Assembly: GCA_963763115.1 (NCBI GenBank)
Contig: CAVXNM010000021.1
Location: forward strand, 1 to 64,000
DNA length: 64,000 bases
Direction: 5' to 3'
DNA from: CAVQCA01 sp963763115
GTDB lineage: Bacteria > Pseudomonadota > Gammaproteobacteria > UBA9214
Each line of letters opens with the position of its first letter. Positions within the stretch are counted from its first letter, which is position 1. The translations under genes were made by a program, and so were the position numbers. Under the pieces are notes generated by a model, which worked only from the letters and a program-made list of their open reading frames with translations, was not told where the DNA came from and did not search any database. Below are positions 10,014 through 20,251 of this stretch, piece after piece.

Positions 10014-10184
10014 GCTGACGAATAATATATGACGGGTAAGGCGCGAGAAACAATGTTATAGGCTGCCATCGATCCAAATACACCATTTGTCTGCATGACA
10101 CGTAAGGATGGGGAGGACTGAATCTTTTTAAGGTTTTTGCAGTCTCGTTTAGAGACATGCTTGGGAAGTTTACAAAGATTCAAA

Positions 10185-11569
10185 GGGTCTACGCGGAAAC
10201 GTGTGGGTAAATCCTGACGAAGAAATAGTATAACTCATTGTGAATAGTAGGATATTCAGCTCATTGTCAGGCACTGAAAAGTGATTCGTTTTTCGGGTAG
10301 GCTAACCGCATGAAAAATCCCCAATCGATTCGCTCGCTATTCACGTTGCCCGGTTTCGTGGCGGCCTCCCGATTGAGTGGAGTATTCGGTGACCGGTACG
10401 CTCGTGTCATCAAGCTCAGAAGGCGAAAAAAACAGCCCTCTGTTCGCACTGTGGTCACCGCTGCCGGGGACGTTACGACAAACGAATCCTGCAGGTGCGG
10501 GATCTCTCGGTTGCTGGCTGGCGTATCTACCTGGAGTTCGAACGCTGGCGTGTCAACTGCCCGAGGTGCGGCGGCGTGCATGTAGAGCATCTGGACTGGT
10601 TGGCGAAGAACCCTCGCTATACGCAACGCTTTGCCATGCAGGTGGGTAAGCTGTGCCGTGATATGCCGAACAAAGCTGTCGCCGAGATGGAGCGCCTGCA
10701 CCACCGCACGGTGAAGGATCTCGACAAGCTCTATATGAAAAAGCAGGTTGACCTGGCGGGACTGCCAGCACCCCGGGCCATCGGCATTGACGAGATCTCC
10801 ATCCGTAAAGGACATAACTACCGGGTCATCGTCAGTGATCTGGATCGGGAGCGCCCCATCTGGGTTGGAGGCGAAGGCCGTAAAGAGGCTGACATTGACC
10901 TGTTTTTCGAAGCGCTGGGCAAACAAAAGAGCGCCCACATCAAGCTGGCTGCCATGGATATGTGGAGGCCATTCAGGAACTCGGTACTGAAGAACGCCCC
11001 GAATGCCCGAATCATCTTCGACAAGTTTCATATCATGCGTCATCTCTCAAAGGCCCTCGATGAAGTCCGGCGCAGCGAGTACAAACGTCTCAGCGGCAAG
11101 GACCGTAGCTACATCAAGGGCCAGCGTTATACGCTGCTCTCCCGGCACGAGAACCTGAACCTGGATGGAAGGCGTGCCCTGAAAAAACTGCTCCAGGCCA
11201 ACCGGCGCCTGAACACGGCCTACGTCCTCAAGGAAGCGTTCGGACAGCTCTGGGACTACCGTACCGAACGTGGCGCCCGCGCATTCTTCGAGCGCTGGAA
11301 AGACAGCCTGAAATGGCAGCGCCTGGGAGCGTACCGGAAGTTTTCCGCACTGATTGAATCCCATTGGGATGGTATTGCCTCCTACTGTCATCCTGATAAC
11401 AAAGTTAGTCTTGGCTTGGTCGAAGGGGTCAACAACAAAATCCGGGTACTGCAACGACGGGCCTACGGCTATCGTGATGATGATTATCTTAAGCTCAAAA
11501 TCGTCGCAGCATTTCTTCCAGCACTACCCGGAAATGCCAATATCAACCCACATGAATCCGCGTAGACCC
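10185..11569 (+). mobile_element. ISL3-family insertion sequence, about 1.39 kb
   Basis: Bounded by inverted repeats beginning GGGTCTACGCGGA: 13 perfect bases at 10185-10197 and 11557-11569, then an imperfect extension that includes a shared TGTGGGT. One transposase gene, apparently split by a -1 shift, fills the element and its stop codon lies in the right repeat. The 8 bp flanking each end (GATTCAAA left, ATTATATC right) do not match, so no target duplication survives. Either one flank was rearranged or the insertion is old. Confidence 0.85.
10310..11565 (+). CDS. ISL3-family transposase, two frames joined at an A7 heptamer (about 418 aa)
   Basis: Transposase of the ISL3 family. The N-terminal part (MKNPQSIRSLFTLPGF...VIKLRRRKK) reads from ATG 10310. 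The rest reads one frame back and begins TALCSHCGHRC, a zinc ribbon continued by NCPRCGG. The long core follows (GIDEISIRKGHNY, FDKFHIMRHLSKALDEVR, GLVEGVNNKIRVLQRRAYGY), ending at 11565. The switch falls on AAAAAAA at 10426-10432 in the A AAA AAA phase that permits -1 slippage, so the product may be made by programmed frameshifting. A one-base deletion is the simpler alternative. Without the shift the frame-2 product stops at 10585. Confidence 0.8.
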
Positions 11570-12064
11570 ATTATATCTTTCACGCTGGCTGGCAGCGAAC
11601 ACGCCAGCAACATCCGCCGTAGGGACTCCGGTTACTCGGAGTCCCTGCATAGTCCCGGACGTGCAGCTTTCCCGCGTCTGGTTCCTCGACTGTACTTGCT
11701 ATCGCGTTGGCGATAAACTTCATGCAAACACCCGCTTCGCATAGGACTGTTCGGTAATCCGGAGCTTGGCTATGCCTGGCCTTGCGAAGGTGCGGCTGAA
11801 TACCGGCCATGTAAAGCTCTTACGCTTGCTATCCTCAGATCCGGCACCGGTAGCGCTCAATAATCGCAGTACGAAGGTCTGCCTGCGCAGTATCGGCATC
11901 TTAACCTCATCCCGACAACGATATCTCTTCTCAGATTCTCAGCCATTTGTGTACACTGTAAAAGAGGCCATAAGCTCCATCAAACCGCTATATCAATGCA
12001 ATTTATGTTGGGAGATCCCGATATAGCCAATTCTATTCACTTCATATGAAGACTGTGAGATGTC
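11570..12064. other. Gap holding a group II intron-like 3' end and otherwise no gene
   Basis: About 495 bp between the ISL3 element and the next glycosyltransferase. The only structure I can defend is the domain V/VI-like pair of hairpins on the minus strand at about 11616-11690. The remaining sequence (11700-12060) has no supported gene and probably includes the promoter and leader of the downstream glycosyltransferase. Confidence 0.4.
11616..11690 (-). ncRNA. Group II intron 3'-end remnant (domain V/VI-like hairpins)
   Basis: Read on the minus strand, a GAGGAACC...CCGGGACT hairpin with a GAAA-type loop resembles domain V of bacterial group II introns. It is followed by a perfect 10-bp stem AGGGACTCCG/CGGAGTCCCT (11621-11630 with 11637-11646), placed like domain VI. 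The order and spacing match the sequence that usually follows intron-encoded reverse transcriptases. No reverse transcriptase is present upstream, and the domain V triad looks degenerate. If the reading is right, this is a dead fragment. Confidence 0.4.
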
Positions 12065-13285
12065 ATGACATTGGCTATGAAGAAAGTAACAGTTCTGTTC
12101 GTTGACGCAGCGGTTGAATTTGGGGGGTCGTTGGTGGTGATCGGCAACCTGATTGATGCTCTTGATAAGAGACATTTCCGGTCGATTGTGGTTGGGGAGA
12201 TCAACCGTGCGTTACTGGAGAAGTTTATTTGCAGTGAGGTGCGTACTTACAGGATAGCGCGTATATATAACTATGCAGACTGGTTCATGACGGTTGATCT
12301 AATCAATCGATTGCCTGGACGTTTTCTGAGAAAAGTAACGAACTATCTCTTATCTGCGGTTCGCAGCGTTGTAAACGGTGTTTATCTGGCACGAATTGCT
12401 ATGGTTGTTGTTAAAGAAGGGGTAGATATCATCCATGTAAGTAATGGCATGAATAATCTGGCGCCCGTTCTATGTGCAGTTTTTCTCGGACGTAAATTCG
12501 TCGTGCATGTACATGGTGTTGAGACACCAGGATTTATCCAGAAGCTATTATTGAAAAGGGTACCCCATTTTATTACTATTTCTGATTATATGAAGAATAG
12601 CTTGATAAAAAATGGTTACCCCAATGATCGCATGACTGTGTTAGCGAATCCCGTATGCCCTAGAGAGGTTTCAATAAAAAAAATTTCAGAACTGCGTAAC
12701 CGTTACGGAATCAATACGGATGAGCAAGTTCTTGGTATTGTGGGCAGGGTCGTTCGTTGGAAAGGCCATGTAGAGTTTCTTATGGCTGCAGGCATAGTGA
12801 TGCGGACTGTACCCAGATTAAAAGTGTTGATCGTTGGTGATTTCGCGCACAAGAGCACTCCTTACAGGAGCGAAATTACCAGGATCATAGAAGATAGCGG
12901 ATACAAGGACCGAGTTATATTTACTGGGTATGTTAGTGATGTTGAAAATTACTATTGTCTCATGGATGTGTGTGTCCATGCCTCGATTGACCCCGAACCT
13001 TTTGGTCTGGTAATAACGGAAGCTATGGCCTGCGGCGTTCCGGTGATTGCATCTGATCGTGGCGCACCCAGGGAAATTATCACTGACGGAGTAAATGGGT
13101 ACCTTGTGAACCCCGACGAGACTGAAAAGCTTGCAGAAGCCATAATAATGTTACTCAATGATGGCGACTTGAGAAGCAGGATAGGGGGCGAGGGTAAAGA
13201 ACATGTATTGAGAGAATATCAGGTCACTAAATTTGCACGTTCTATGGAAGAGTTGTATGTGAGAGTGCTGGGAGAAAGTGCATAG
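12065..13285 (+). CDS. GT4 glycosyltransferase, 406 aa
   Basis: A GT-B glycosyltransferase with the family layout. AVEFGGSLVVIGNL near residues 16-29 is the acceptor-side loop. HVHGVETPG near 155, GIVGRVVRWKGH near 225 and the donor motif DPEPFGLVITEAMACGVP near 307-324 follow. The start at 12065 is chosen because GAGATG lies just upstream; an alternative ATG at 12077 would give the same domain content. It stands alone between the ISL3 element with its debris and a non-coding stretch, so its former operon has probably been broken up. Confidence 0.85.
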   Translation: MTLAMKKVTVLFVDAAVEFGGSLVVIGNLIDALDKRHFRSIVVGEINRALLEKFICSEVRTYRIARIYNYADWFMTVDLINRLPGRFLRKVTNYLLSAVRSVVNGVYLARIAMVVVKEGVDIIHVSNGMNNLAPVLCAVFLGRKFVVHVHGVETPGFIQKLLLKRVPHFITISDYMKNSLIKNGYPNDRMTVLANPVCPREVSIKKISELRNRYGINTDEQVLGIVGRVVRWKGHVEFLMAAGIVMRTVPRLKVLIVGDFAHKSTPYRSEITRIIEDSGYKDRVIFTGYVSDVENYYCLMDVCVHASIDPEPFGLVITEAMACGVPVIASDRGAPREIITDGVNGYLVNPDETEKLAEAIIMLLNDGDLRSRIGGEGKEHVLREYQVTKFARSMEELYVRVLGESA

Positions 13286-13651
13286 TATCAGATGGAGTGG
13301 AATGATTTGTCGTAATGAGCGTATTCTTGGTTTGTTGTGTGACCCTACAGGCGAGGTTAACTTGACCAGGTGGTGATACAACAAGCAACCGCAGGGACCG
13401 CCCTCGTAGACGAAGACTAACCTTGCGGATTTGGATTTCTCCATAGGGATCAGTATATCGATGGTACCGTGAATACGTTGCGGCGCTGGCCTTTATAGGT
13501 TAGCTCGCAATTGAGATGGGGTTCAGCCTCCTAGTGTGGAAGCCATTATGTCTAGGAATGAGTGGCTGTAAGCTACCAATCAACTACCCGTGGACACGGG
13601 GGGGAATGGCGTTTATTCTAGATTATATCCTCAGTTGCTGGTCTGCAGGTT
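13286..13651. other. Non-coding stretch before the GT2 relic
   Basis: About 365 bp with no supported gene. It may include fully decayed 5' sequence of the GT2 pseudogene that follows, but no conserved GT2 N-terminal motif could be read in any frame. Confidence 0.35.
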
Positions 13652-14097
13652 ATGAAATTCAAAGTGGCGAAAGAGATTCATTTCTACGGAGACCTTCATC
13701 GGATTCCCCCGTTGCTGGCCTTTAAGAGCGGTTATAAGGTTAGAGAAGTCCGCATCAGGAAGAGCGGACAGGATCTGAATCTTAGAATTTATATATCGGG
13801 GATCTATCTAAGAAGACTGCTGGACATCCTTGTTTTTTGTTGTTCATTATCAGATTCACAAAGAAACCGCTTCGCTTTTTTTGGCTGACTGGGTCAGGAC
13901 TCTTCTGTGCCGGAATGGTTATTCAGGTATAACCGTACGTTTACTATATTCTGGGGGATAGCGATCCTGTACTGATTATGGGCACGTTGCTCATTGTGAT
14001 CATTTCATTATTTTCGATCGACCTCATCGGTGAAGTCATGATCTTTACCTATTCACGGGATGTGAAGGAATCCGAGGTCAAGGATATGCTGGAATAA
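13652..14097 (+). pseudogene. GT2 (dolichol-phosphate-mannose-synthase-like) relic, C-terminal part only
   Basis: Three pieces in different frames together match the C-terminal half of the GT2 protein encoded at 30335-31282. The first is FYGDLHRIPPLLAFKSGYKV with SGIYLRRLLDIL. The second, around 13850-13890, corresponds to the phenylalanine-rich segment that precedes the membrane helices. The third ends in IDLIGEVMIFTYSRDVKE just before the stop at 14097. The catalytic N-terminal half is gone and at least two shifts interrupt the rest, so it cannot be functional. It shows that region B once had its own GT2 of the same unusual subfamily as region D. Confidence 0.8.
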
Positions 14098-14330
14098 CGA
14101 TGGTTATCGAAGTCTGCCCGATACCTGCGTTGTGGTACGATCATCTCAATACCTTCCTGGCGCAGTTTTTCATCCAGCTTGTCGCTGTCGTAGACGCGAT
14201 CGCCCATCAGGTTCTCGGACTTTGCCCCGATTATGTAGAAGTCGAAACTAAGCTGCACCAGAGTAATCTCATTGGGTTCGCCGCATGGGTACTGACCGCC
14301 AGCGGCAATACTAGAGAGATAACGGTGCAT
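14098..14330 (-). pseudogene. IS5-family transposase fragment
   Basis: A minus-strand segment reads EITLVQLSFDF..., then ENLMGDRVYDSDKLDEKL and GIEMIVPQRR. This is the second-aspartate region (GDxxYDS) of IS5-type transposases of the IS427/IS1031 kind. Both ends of the gene are missing and no terminal repeats were found. The open frame continues artificially into the antisense of the GT2 relic to its left. Confidence 0.7.
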
Positions 14331-14639
14331 ATATCGAGAGGCGATCCGTTAGGGCTGCGGGAATGGATATCAATGAGTTGATTTTGGATGGTTTTCACCC
14401 GGTGACAAGATATACCGGTTCAATAAATAGTGGGGGACCCGCCAGAGCTGCTCCACTTGCAGCCCTTTAGGGGAAAGATTGGCCGGAAAACGGCCTGAAC
14501 GCCTCAGATCGATGCCGATGTTTTTCGGTATCGATGGACCGGCCTCGCCTGGAAACGACTTCCAGCGCTAATCACGAGAGGGGTCGGACCGGTATTGAGG
14601 CGACAGAACACGAATTGAGTACTCAGAGGCCATGAAGAA
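14331..14639. other. Non-coding stretch upstream of the GT39-like gene
   Basis: About 310 bp with no supported gene. Part may be further decayed IS5 sequence, and the promoter of region B may lie here, but I could not identify convincing -35/-10 boxes. Confidence 0.3.
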
Positions 14640-16680
14640 ATGACACTCCTTTTCAAGGTCAATAAAACGCACCTGCTTTTACTTGCTGTTGCTTTAGTCA
14701 GTCTGAGCATCCGGGTGTTCCTTCTCGACAAAAGATGGATCAATCCGGACGAGGGAGCTCATCTCATGGATGCTGCGCTACTCCTGGATGGAAAAATTCC
14801 CATCGTGGACTTTGTATCAAGGCAACCTCTTTACGTATACATAATTGCCCTTTTCCTGAAGATATTTGGAACCGGTTATATTTCCGGTAGACTCCTGCCG
14901 CTTACGTGCTCGATGCTGACGGGCGTCATGGTTTATTACATCGGCAGAGCCCTCTTCGAAAAGAATGTTGGCGTCCTGTCATGCGCCCTTTACTGGATGT
15001 TGCCGTTGGAACTGATCAACTCCACGGTGGTCAAGACCGAGCCTCTGGTGACTCTTGTGTCCTGCGTAAGCTTTTACGGTCTGATCCGTTTCTGGAAATC
15101 CGGCCGGGCGGCCTGGTTGATTATGGCGGGGGTATTTGCGTCGTTGGGATATTACGTCCGGCAGTCATCGCTTACGGGTCTTTTATGCGCGTTCTTGGTT
15201 ATCGCCGTTATTCATCGATGGCAGAATTCGAGAGATGGTAAAAAGCTTCGGGTTCTATGCCGTTGGATATTTGGCGATCGTCCTGGTCGTCATGGTCTAC
15301 TACATCCGATTCATGCCCTTGGAAGAAGTACTGACGAGTTATCAGATCAGTCCGCTCGGAACGGTATTAAAAACGGCGAATAAGATCATTGACTTTAATG
15401 TAATGGGAACAGGAGAAAAAGACACGGTTTCCCAGTCGACCGGGGATTACACACTGTATTACAAATATATACACGACGTTTTTAAATTGCATTCCTTTTT
15501 GTTTGTGGGAATGTTGTTTTCAGTCGTAGCTTTCGGTCTTTCTTTGTTAGTTAACAGAAAAGAGAAGGTTCCCAGAGAAGATCTGCTTTCACGACTTTTC
15601 TTGTATTTCTGGGTGCTTTCTCTTTTTGCCGGTTATGCCGTCTATTTTGCATCCAGGGGATTTTTTATCGACTATTTCCGTGAATTCCTCCCCCCTCTTG
15701 TTTTGATCTTCTCGGCCTGGCTCTTTCAGTCCCTTCCGGGTGCTATTGCGGACAAAGAGAGGTTCACGCAACGCCTTATCCTGGCAGGACTGCCTCTATT
15801 GGCTGTTTTATTTATCCTTCAGGAAAACTATCCAGTCTTCTATGGTACGGGTTTCTATGCTTCCATAGCGATCGCCCTCGTGGCCCTATTCACATTCATT
15901 AGAACATTTGAAACCTCGACCCGTCGAATTTATTTTGCTATAAGCCTGGTGGCCATTATCGCCTTCATATTGTTTCCACGACAGACTGTATTGAAAGTTT
16001 ACCTGTCAGGACCCATGCCATCCCTGGGTATGATCGGGGTTATCTACGGAGTGACATGGGTATTCCTAAAAGAAAGAATTCGGCCGCTGTCGGGAGATTA
16101 TCTACGATTCGTCACGCTATCAATTGCTGCTGCGGCCCTGGTTGTGAGCATCAGTCGATCAGCGCTCCTGTTGGGCGTGGCGTATGATACACCCTGGTCA
16201 CCGGAATCGCTGAAAACAATTGTCACCTATCTCCAGAATAATACCCGTCCGGGTGATGAGATCATGTCCGGGGCAGTGATCTGGGAATTCCAGGCTTTAC
16301 GGAGGCCATTCCACATGATTTCACATCCACTTGTTTTCGAATTCCCTGTGTGGCCCGAAAAACAGGATGAAATCCGGCTCGCCGTTGCAGCCAATCCGCC
16401 AAAGATCATTATTCTGGACGGTTTTACGGAAAAAACATACTTCCGGCAGATTCCTTCGATTCCTGATCTTCTTCATAGGGAATATCAACTCGTACTCACT
16501 GAGGGAACAAAAAAGAATCCTGTTCGGGTTTACCGATTAAACGAAGATTTGATACAGCCTCATGGACACCCGATCGGGTCGATATTCAATAATTTGAACG
16601 ACTCGCCGATACCGAGCCGGCGAGAAAGGTGGGCGAGAGGAACGAACTCCGCCAGCCGAATGGACTACGCAAGTCTCTAA
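14640..16680 (+). pseudogene. GT39/ArnT-like membrane glycosyltransferase interrupted by one frameshift
   Basis: A large polytopic protein of the GT-C type (dolichyl-phosphate-mannose protein mannosyltransferase / ArnT-like), expected to use a lipid-linked sugar on the periplasmic side. The first frame (14640 to about 15240) gives INPDEGAHLMDAALLL with the family acidic pair near residue 39, and several membrane helices. The second frame (about 15240-16680) continues with VKSFGFYAVGYLAIVLVV, more helices and a soluble C-terminal part. The frames join at an A5 run at 15240-15244; removing one A restores a single product of about 680 aa. Either the gene is inactivated by a one-base insertion or this is a sequencing error. 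The last 20-30 residues look like read-through. Confidence 0.75.
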
Positions 16681-16690
16681 CTATAGAAAT

Positions 16691-17911
16691 ATGAAAAAGA
16701 TCGCCTATATACTGGATTGCTTTCCGGTATTTTCGGAAACCTTTATCCTGCGTGAAATCCTTGAGCTGAAGCGGATAGGCTTTAGGGTGCTTGTGATGGC
16801 TCGAATGAATACAAAAGCGCACAAGGTCTATGGGACGGTTGTCCATTCGGAAGCCGAGAAGATGATCAAGGACGTTTATTACTTCCCTGCGTCGAAAACT
16901 GGAATGTCACGCCTCCAAAAAGGGAGACTACATCTTTATTTTCTGTTGATCAATCCCATCCGGTATCTGAAAACGTTCCTGTATTCGTATCGGGCTGGTC
17001 AACAGACTTTATGGTTTTTTAAAAAATCAGTCTTCCACGCCATGAAGTTGAAGAAGGCCGGCGTCGACCATATCCATGCTCATTTTGCGCTGGAGTCGTG
17101 TAAATCAGCGATGCTGATTTCAATGCTGACCGGTATTCCCTACAGCTTTACCATCCATGCCCATGACATCTTTTTGCCGGATTTGTCCGAGATGATGGTG
17201 AAAAAATTTAACAACGCAAAATTTGTTGTCTCCATATCCAAATATAATAAAGACTTCGTCTTGAGTAAATACCCGACGATTAATCCCGACAATATTCGAG
17301 TAATCCATTGCGGTGTCAATCCCGCCATGTTTGCTCCGCAAGGGGGGATGAACAAGTGTCCCACCATTGTTTCGGTGGGAAGGCTGGAGGAACTCAAAGG
17401 GTTTATTTACCTCATCCAGGCCTGCAAGATATTGAAGGAACAAAGAGGCATTGATTTTATATGTCGAATAGTTGGGAGCGGAAGACAAAGACAGGAATTG
17501 GAAGAACTGATTAATAAATCGGATTTGGCCGATCTAGTCTGCCTGTTGGGGGCAATGGAGGAGGACGATGTCTTGAATATCTTGAATGGCGCTGATCTTT
17601 TTGTATTGCCCTGTACGATCGAAAAAAGCGGGTTGCGTGACGGGATACCGGTTGCCTTGATGGAGGCCATGGCAATGGAAATACCAGTCGTTTCGACGAA
17701 AGTTTCAGGTATTCCCGAGCTGGTCAAAGACGGGTCGGGGATACTGGTCGAGCCGGAGGACGTCGTAGGGTTGGCTCTTGCCATTGAGGAGATTTTACTT
17801 CTCAGCGCGCAAGAACGAAAAGAGTTGGGGAATAGGGAGAGAGCCGTGGTTGAGAAGGAATTTAATTTGCAAAAGGAAGTTCAGAAACTCGCCAATTTAT
17901 TCAATGATTAA
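16691..17911 (+). CDS. GT4 glycosyltransferase (WcaL-like), 406 aa
   Basis: A GT-B glycosyltransferase resembling colanic-acid-type family 4 enzymes. FPVFSETFILREI near residues 11-23 is characteristic of that subgroup. HIHAHFALESCKSA near 132, TIHAHDIF near 155, VSVGRLEELKGF near 226 and the donor site GIPVALMEAMAMEIPVV near 317 follow. It begins 10 bp after the GT39-like frame and is followed 22 bp later by the flippase, so it is part of a compact + strand operon. Confidence 0.88.
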   Translation: MKKIAYILDCFPVFSETFILREILELKRIGFRVLVMARMNTKAHKVYGTVVHSEAEKMIKDVYYFPASKTGMSRLQKGRLHLYFLLINPIRYLKTFLYSYRAGQQTLWFFKKSVFHAMKLKKAGVDHIHAHFALESCKSAMLISMLTGIPYSFTIHAHDIFLPDLSEMMVKKFNNAKFVVSISKYNKDFVLSKYPTINPDNIRVIHCGVNPAMFAPQGGMNKCPTIVSVGRLEELKGFIYLIQACKILKEQRGIDFICRIVGSGRQRQELEELINKSDLADLVCLLGAMEEDDVLNILNGADLFVLPCTIEKSGLRDGIPVALMEAMAMEIPVVSTKVSGIPELVKDGSGILVEPEDVVGLALAIEEILLLSAQERKELGNRERAVVEKEFNLQKEVQKLANLFND

Positions 17912-17932
17912 TATGATTCGAGCATTCTACAA

Positions 17933-19435
17933 ATGATAACCCGTGCTGCAGTGGCCCGAGTCTTATCGGTTTTTTTTAAGACTGGCGGAACGGTTCGGCA
18001 AAGGGCAATCCGGGGAACCGCCTGGACGATATTTTCACAATGGCTGACAAAACCGGTTCAATTTATTCAAACGATCATACTCGCCCGGCTGTTGAATCCT
18101 TCAGACTTCGGACTCATGGGGCTGCTCTTTGTGGTCGTGGGGACGATTAATGTCTTTGTGGCCCCGGGGATGCAGAGCGCACTGATTCAAAGGAAGGAGG
18201 TCGATCATAATGTCTTAAATACCGCATGGGTGGTATCCATTCTTGGGTCGATCACGAAATCGGTTCTTGTATTTGTTTCGGCCCCCTATGCCGCCGCTTT
18301 CTACAATTCTCCGATGCTGGAACAGATGTTGAAATTATTCGCACTGAGCTATGTCATCGGTGGTTTCCGAAATGTCGGAATGGTCCTCTACCGAAGGGAA
18401 ATCGATATGAGGATGATTGCGATCGCTCAACAACTATCCTCGCTGTTTAAAGTGATTGTGACGGTCGTACTTGCGTTCTGGTTGAGAAGTGTTTGGGCCT
18501 TGGTCATCGGATTTGTTGCCGGCGAAGCCATATCGTTAATCGTTTCCTTTATCCTGAGTCCCTATCGACCTTCGCTTGCATTCGACTTCAAACTTGCCCG
18601 GGGGCTTTTTCGATTCGGACGGCAAATTATGCTGACTGGAATTATTCTGTTGGTCATTGAGAAGGGCGACCGGGCCTTATTGGGAAAAGTGCTGGATCTG
18701 AACGCGGTAGGATTTTACAGTATGGCCTATGGGCTAGCGATTCTTCCCTCGACCTTTCTGACAGGCATAATCAGTGAGGTCCTCTTCCCGGTCTTCTCAA
18801 GGCTTAATAATCAAGTGGACACCTTGCGGCGCACTTATTTAACTGTCTTGAAATTCCTGTCACTGATCACAATACCAGCATCGATAGGAATCGGGACATT
18901 GGCGCCCGAGATTGTCGAGGTGGTTTACGGGTCGAAATGGCTGCCGATGGTCGATTCCCTTCGCGTACTCTGCGTTTTCGGAATGATCCGCTCGATTGTG
19001 ACCCTTAGCGGAACTCTTTTTCAGGGAACGGGAAAGCCCCATTACTTGACCGCGGTCAGTTTCGCCCAACTCGTGATAATGGCCGTCATGATCTACCCCC
19101 TGACTAAGGCCTATCATATCCTGGGTACAAGCATCGCGGTCACGGTTCCAATGGTCCTGGTTCAGGGCTGGGCGTTGATAAAATCAGCGGAGATCATCGA
19201 AGAGAAACTTTCCATTATATTAAAGATTTTAAGTTTGCCATTGCTGGGAACGGTTGTAATGATCGTGACACTATCTTTCGCAAAATCATATCTTTTCATT
19301 CAGACCACGGTATTCGGGTTGCTAAGCTTGGTAATATTCGGGGCCGTAATGTATATGAGCACGATTATATTATTTGACCGCAAAGTTTTCACCGAGCTGA
19401 ATACACTGACAAAATTGACAGGGGATGGAAGATGA
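17933..19435 (+). CDS. WzxC-like lipopolysaccharide/exopolysaccharide flippase, 500 aa
   Basis: A polytopic MOP-superfamily transporter. ILARLLNPSDFGLMGLLFVV (about residues 48-67) is the conserved opening of the WzxC/TuaB-type flippases, and hydrophobic segments continue to the end. Length is typical. It probably translocates the lipid-linked unit made by the surrounding transferases. It is only distantly similar to the flippase at 7369-8850, consistent with two independent glycan pathways. Its stop codon overlaps the methyltransferase start (ATGA), indicating translational coupling. Confidence 0.9.
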   Translation: MITRAAVARVLSVFFKTGGTVRQRAIRGTAWTIFSQWLTKPVQFIQTIILARLLNPSDFGLMGLLFVVVGTINVFVAPGMQSALIQRKEVDHNVLNTAWVVSILGSITKSVLVFVSAPYAAAFYNSPMLEQMLKLFALSYVIGGFRNVGMVLYRREIDMRMIAIAQQLSSLFKVIVTVVLAFWLRSVWALVIGFVAGEAISLIVSFILSPYRPSLAFDFKLARGLFRFGRQIMLTGIILLVIEKGDRALLGKVLDLNAVGFYSMAYGLAILPSTFLTGIISEVLFPVFSRLNNQVDTLRRTYLTVLKFLSLITIPASIGIGTLAPEIVEVVYGSKWLPMVDSLRVLCVFGMIRSIVTLSGTLFQGTGKPHYLTAVSFAQLVIMAVMIYPLTKAYHILGTSIAVTVPMVLVQGWALIKSAEIIEEKLSIILKILSLPLLGTVVMIVTLSFAKSYLFIQTTVFGLLSLVIFGAVMYMSTIILFDRKVFTELNTLTKLTGDGR

Positions 19436-20250
19436 CGACCGTCAGGACTGCCATAAGCAATATGATCAGGTCCGGAAAGCTGGTGACAAGGAAACTTCTG
19501 AAACCTACCCGTTTAGGATATAAGATCCTCTTGGCGCGCGACGAGGGTTATTCGATGAGTCCACGTAGTCCCGATGCGCCCTGGATGAATAGAGCTTTAA
19601 AGGACAGGGAAGAGATTGAGAGCAGTCTCGGCCAGGTGCGTAGCATCGGGTTACTTCCGCATCCGGACGCTCCAAAGAATTGGGACGCTCTCGCAGCTCT
19701 TGACCTTATCATAAAGCAGACCAACAAAGGATCTCGAGTATTGGACGCGGGCGGCGAAATTTACTCGCCCCTGGTGAAGTGGCTTACCATGTATGGATAC
19801 CGATCAATCCATGTCATTAATCTCATTTTCAAGCAAGATTTCAACCGGGGTCCAATAAAGTTTATACACGGAGATTGCACTGCAACACCGTATCCTCAGG
19901 AATACTTTGACGCCGTAACATGTCTCAGTGTGATTGAACACGGCGTTGATCTGAAGGCCTTTTTATCGGAATGTTGCAGGATACTACGTCCCGGGGGGTA
20001 TCTCATTGTGAGCACCGACTACTGGAACGAGCCCATCGACACGGCAGGTAAAAATTATTATGGAGCACCCGTCAAGGTTTTTACACCGAGTGAAATCCAG
20101 GCATTTATCGCTTTGGCCGAATCTAACTGTTTTGTGTCAACAGGGGAGGTGGATTGCTCCGTAGGTTCTAAGGTGGTTCAATGGAAAGACGTTGGGATCG
20201 ATTACACGTTTATCGTTTTCGCGCTCAAGAAGATCAGTCATAGACGGTAA
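19432..20250 (+). CDS. SAM-dependent class I methyltransferase, 272 aa
   Basis: Predicted to methylate a sugar or another cluster intermediate. The SAM-binding motif I reads SRVLDAGGEIYS near residue 100, and post-motif features SVIEHG near 168 and CRILRPGGYLIVSTDYW near 182-198 match the Methyltransf_11/23 type. An N-terminal extension of about 90 residues precedes the catalytic domain. It overlaps the flippase stop by 4 bp, and the next GT4 starts within a few bases, so it sits in the middle of an operon. The substrate is unknown. Confidence 0.82.
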   Translation: MTTVRTAISNMIRSGKLVTRKLLKPTRLGYKILLARDEGYSMSPRSPDAPWMNRALKDREEIESSLGQVRSIGLLPHPDAPKNWDALAALDLIIKQTNKGSRVLDAGGEIYSPLVKWLTMYGYRSIHVINLIFKQDFNRGPIKFIHGDCTATPYPQEYFDAVTCLSVIEHGVDLKAFLSECCRILRPGGYLIVSTDYWNEPIDTAGKNYYGAPVKVFTPSEIQAFIALAESNCFVSTGEVDCSVGSKVVQWKDVGIDYTFIVFALKKISHRR

Positions 20251-20251
20251 T

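Noticed and set aside
16602..16624. CTCGCCG/CGGCGAG hairpin as a terminator of the GT39-like gene
   Set aside because: No T-run follows and the next gene starts 67 bp later in the same operon.
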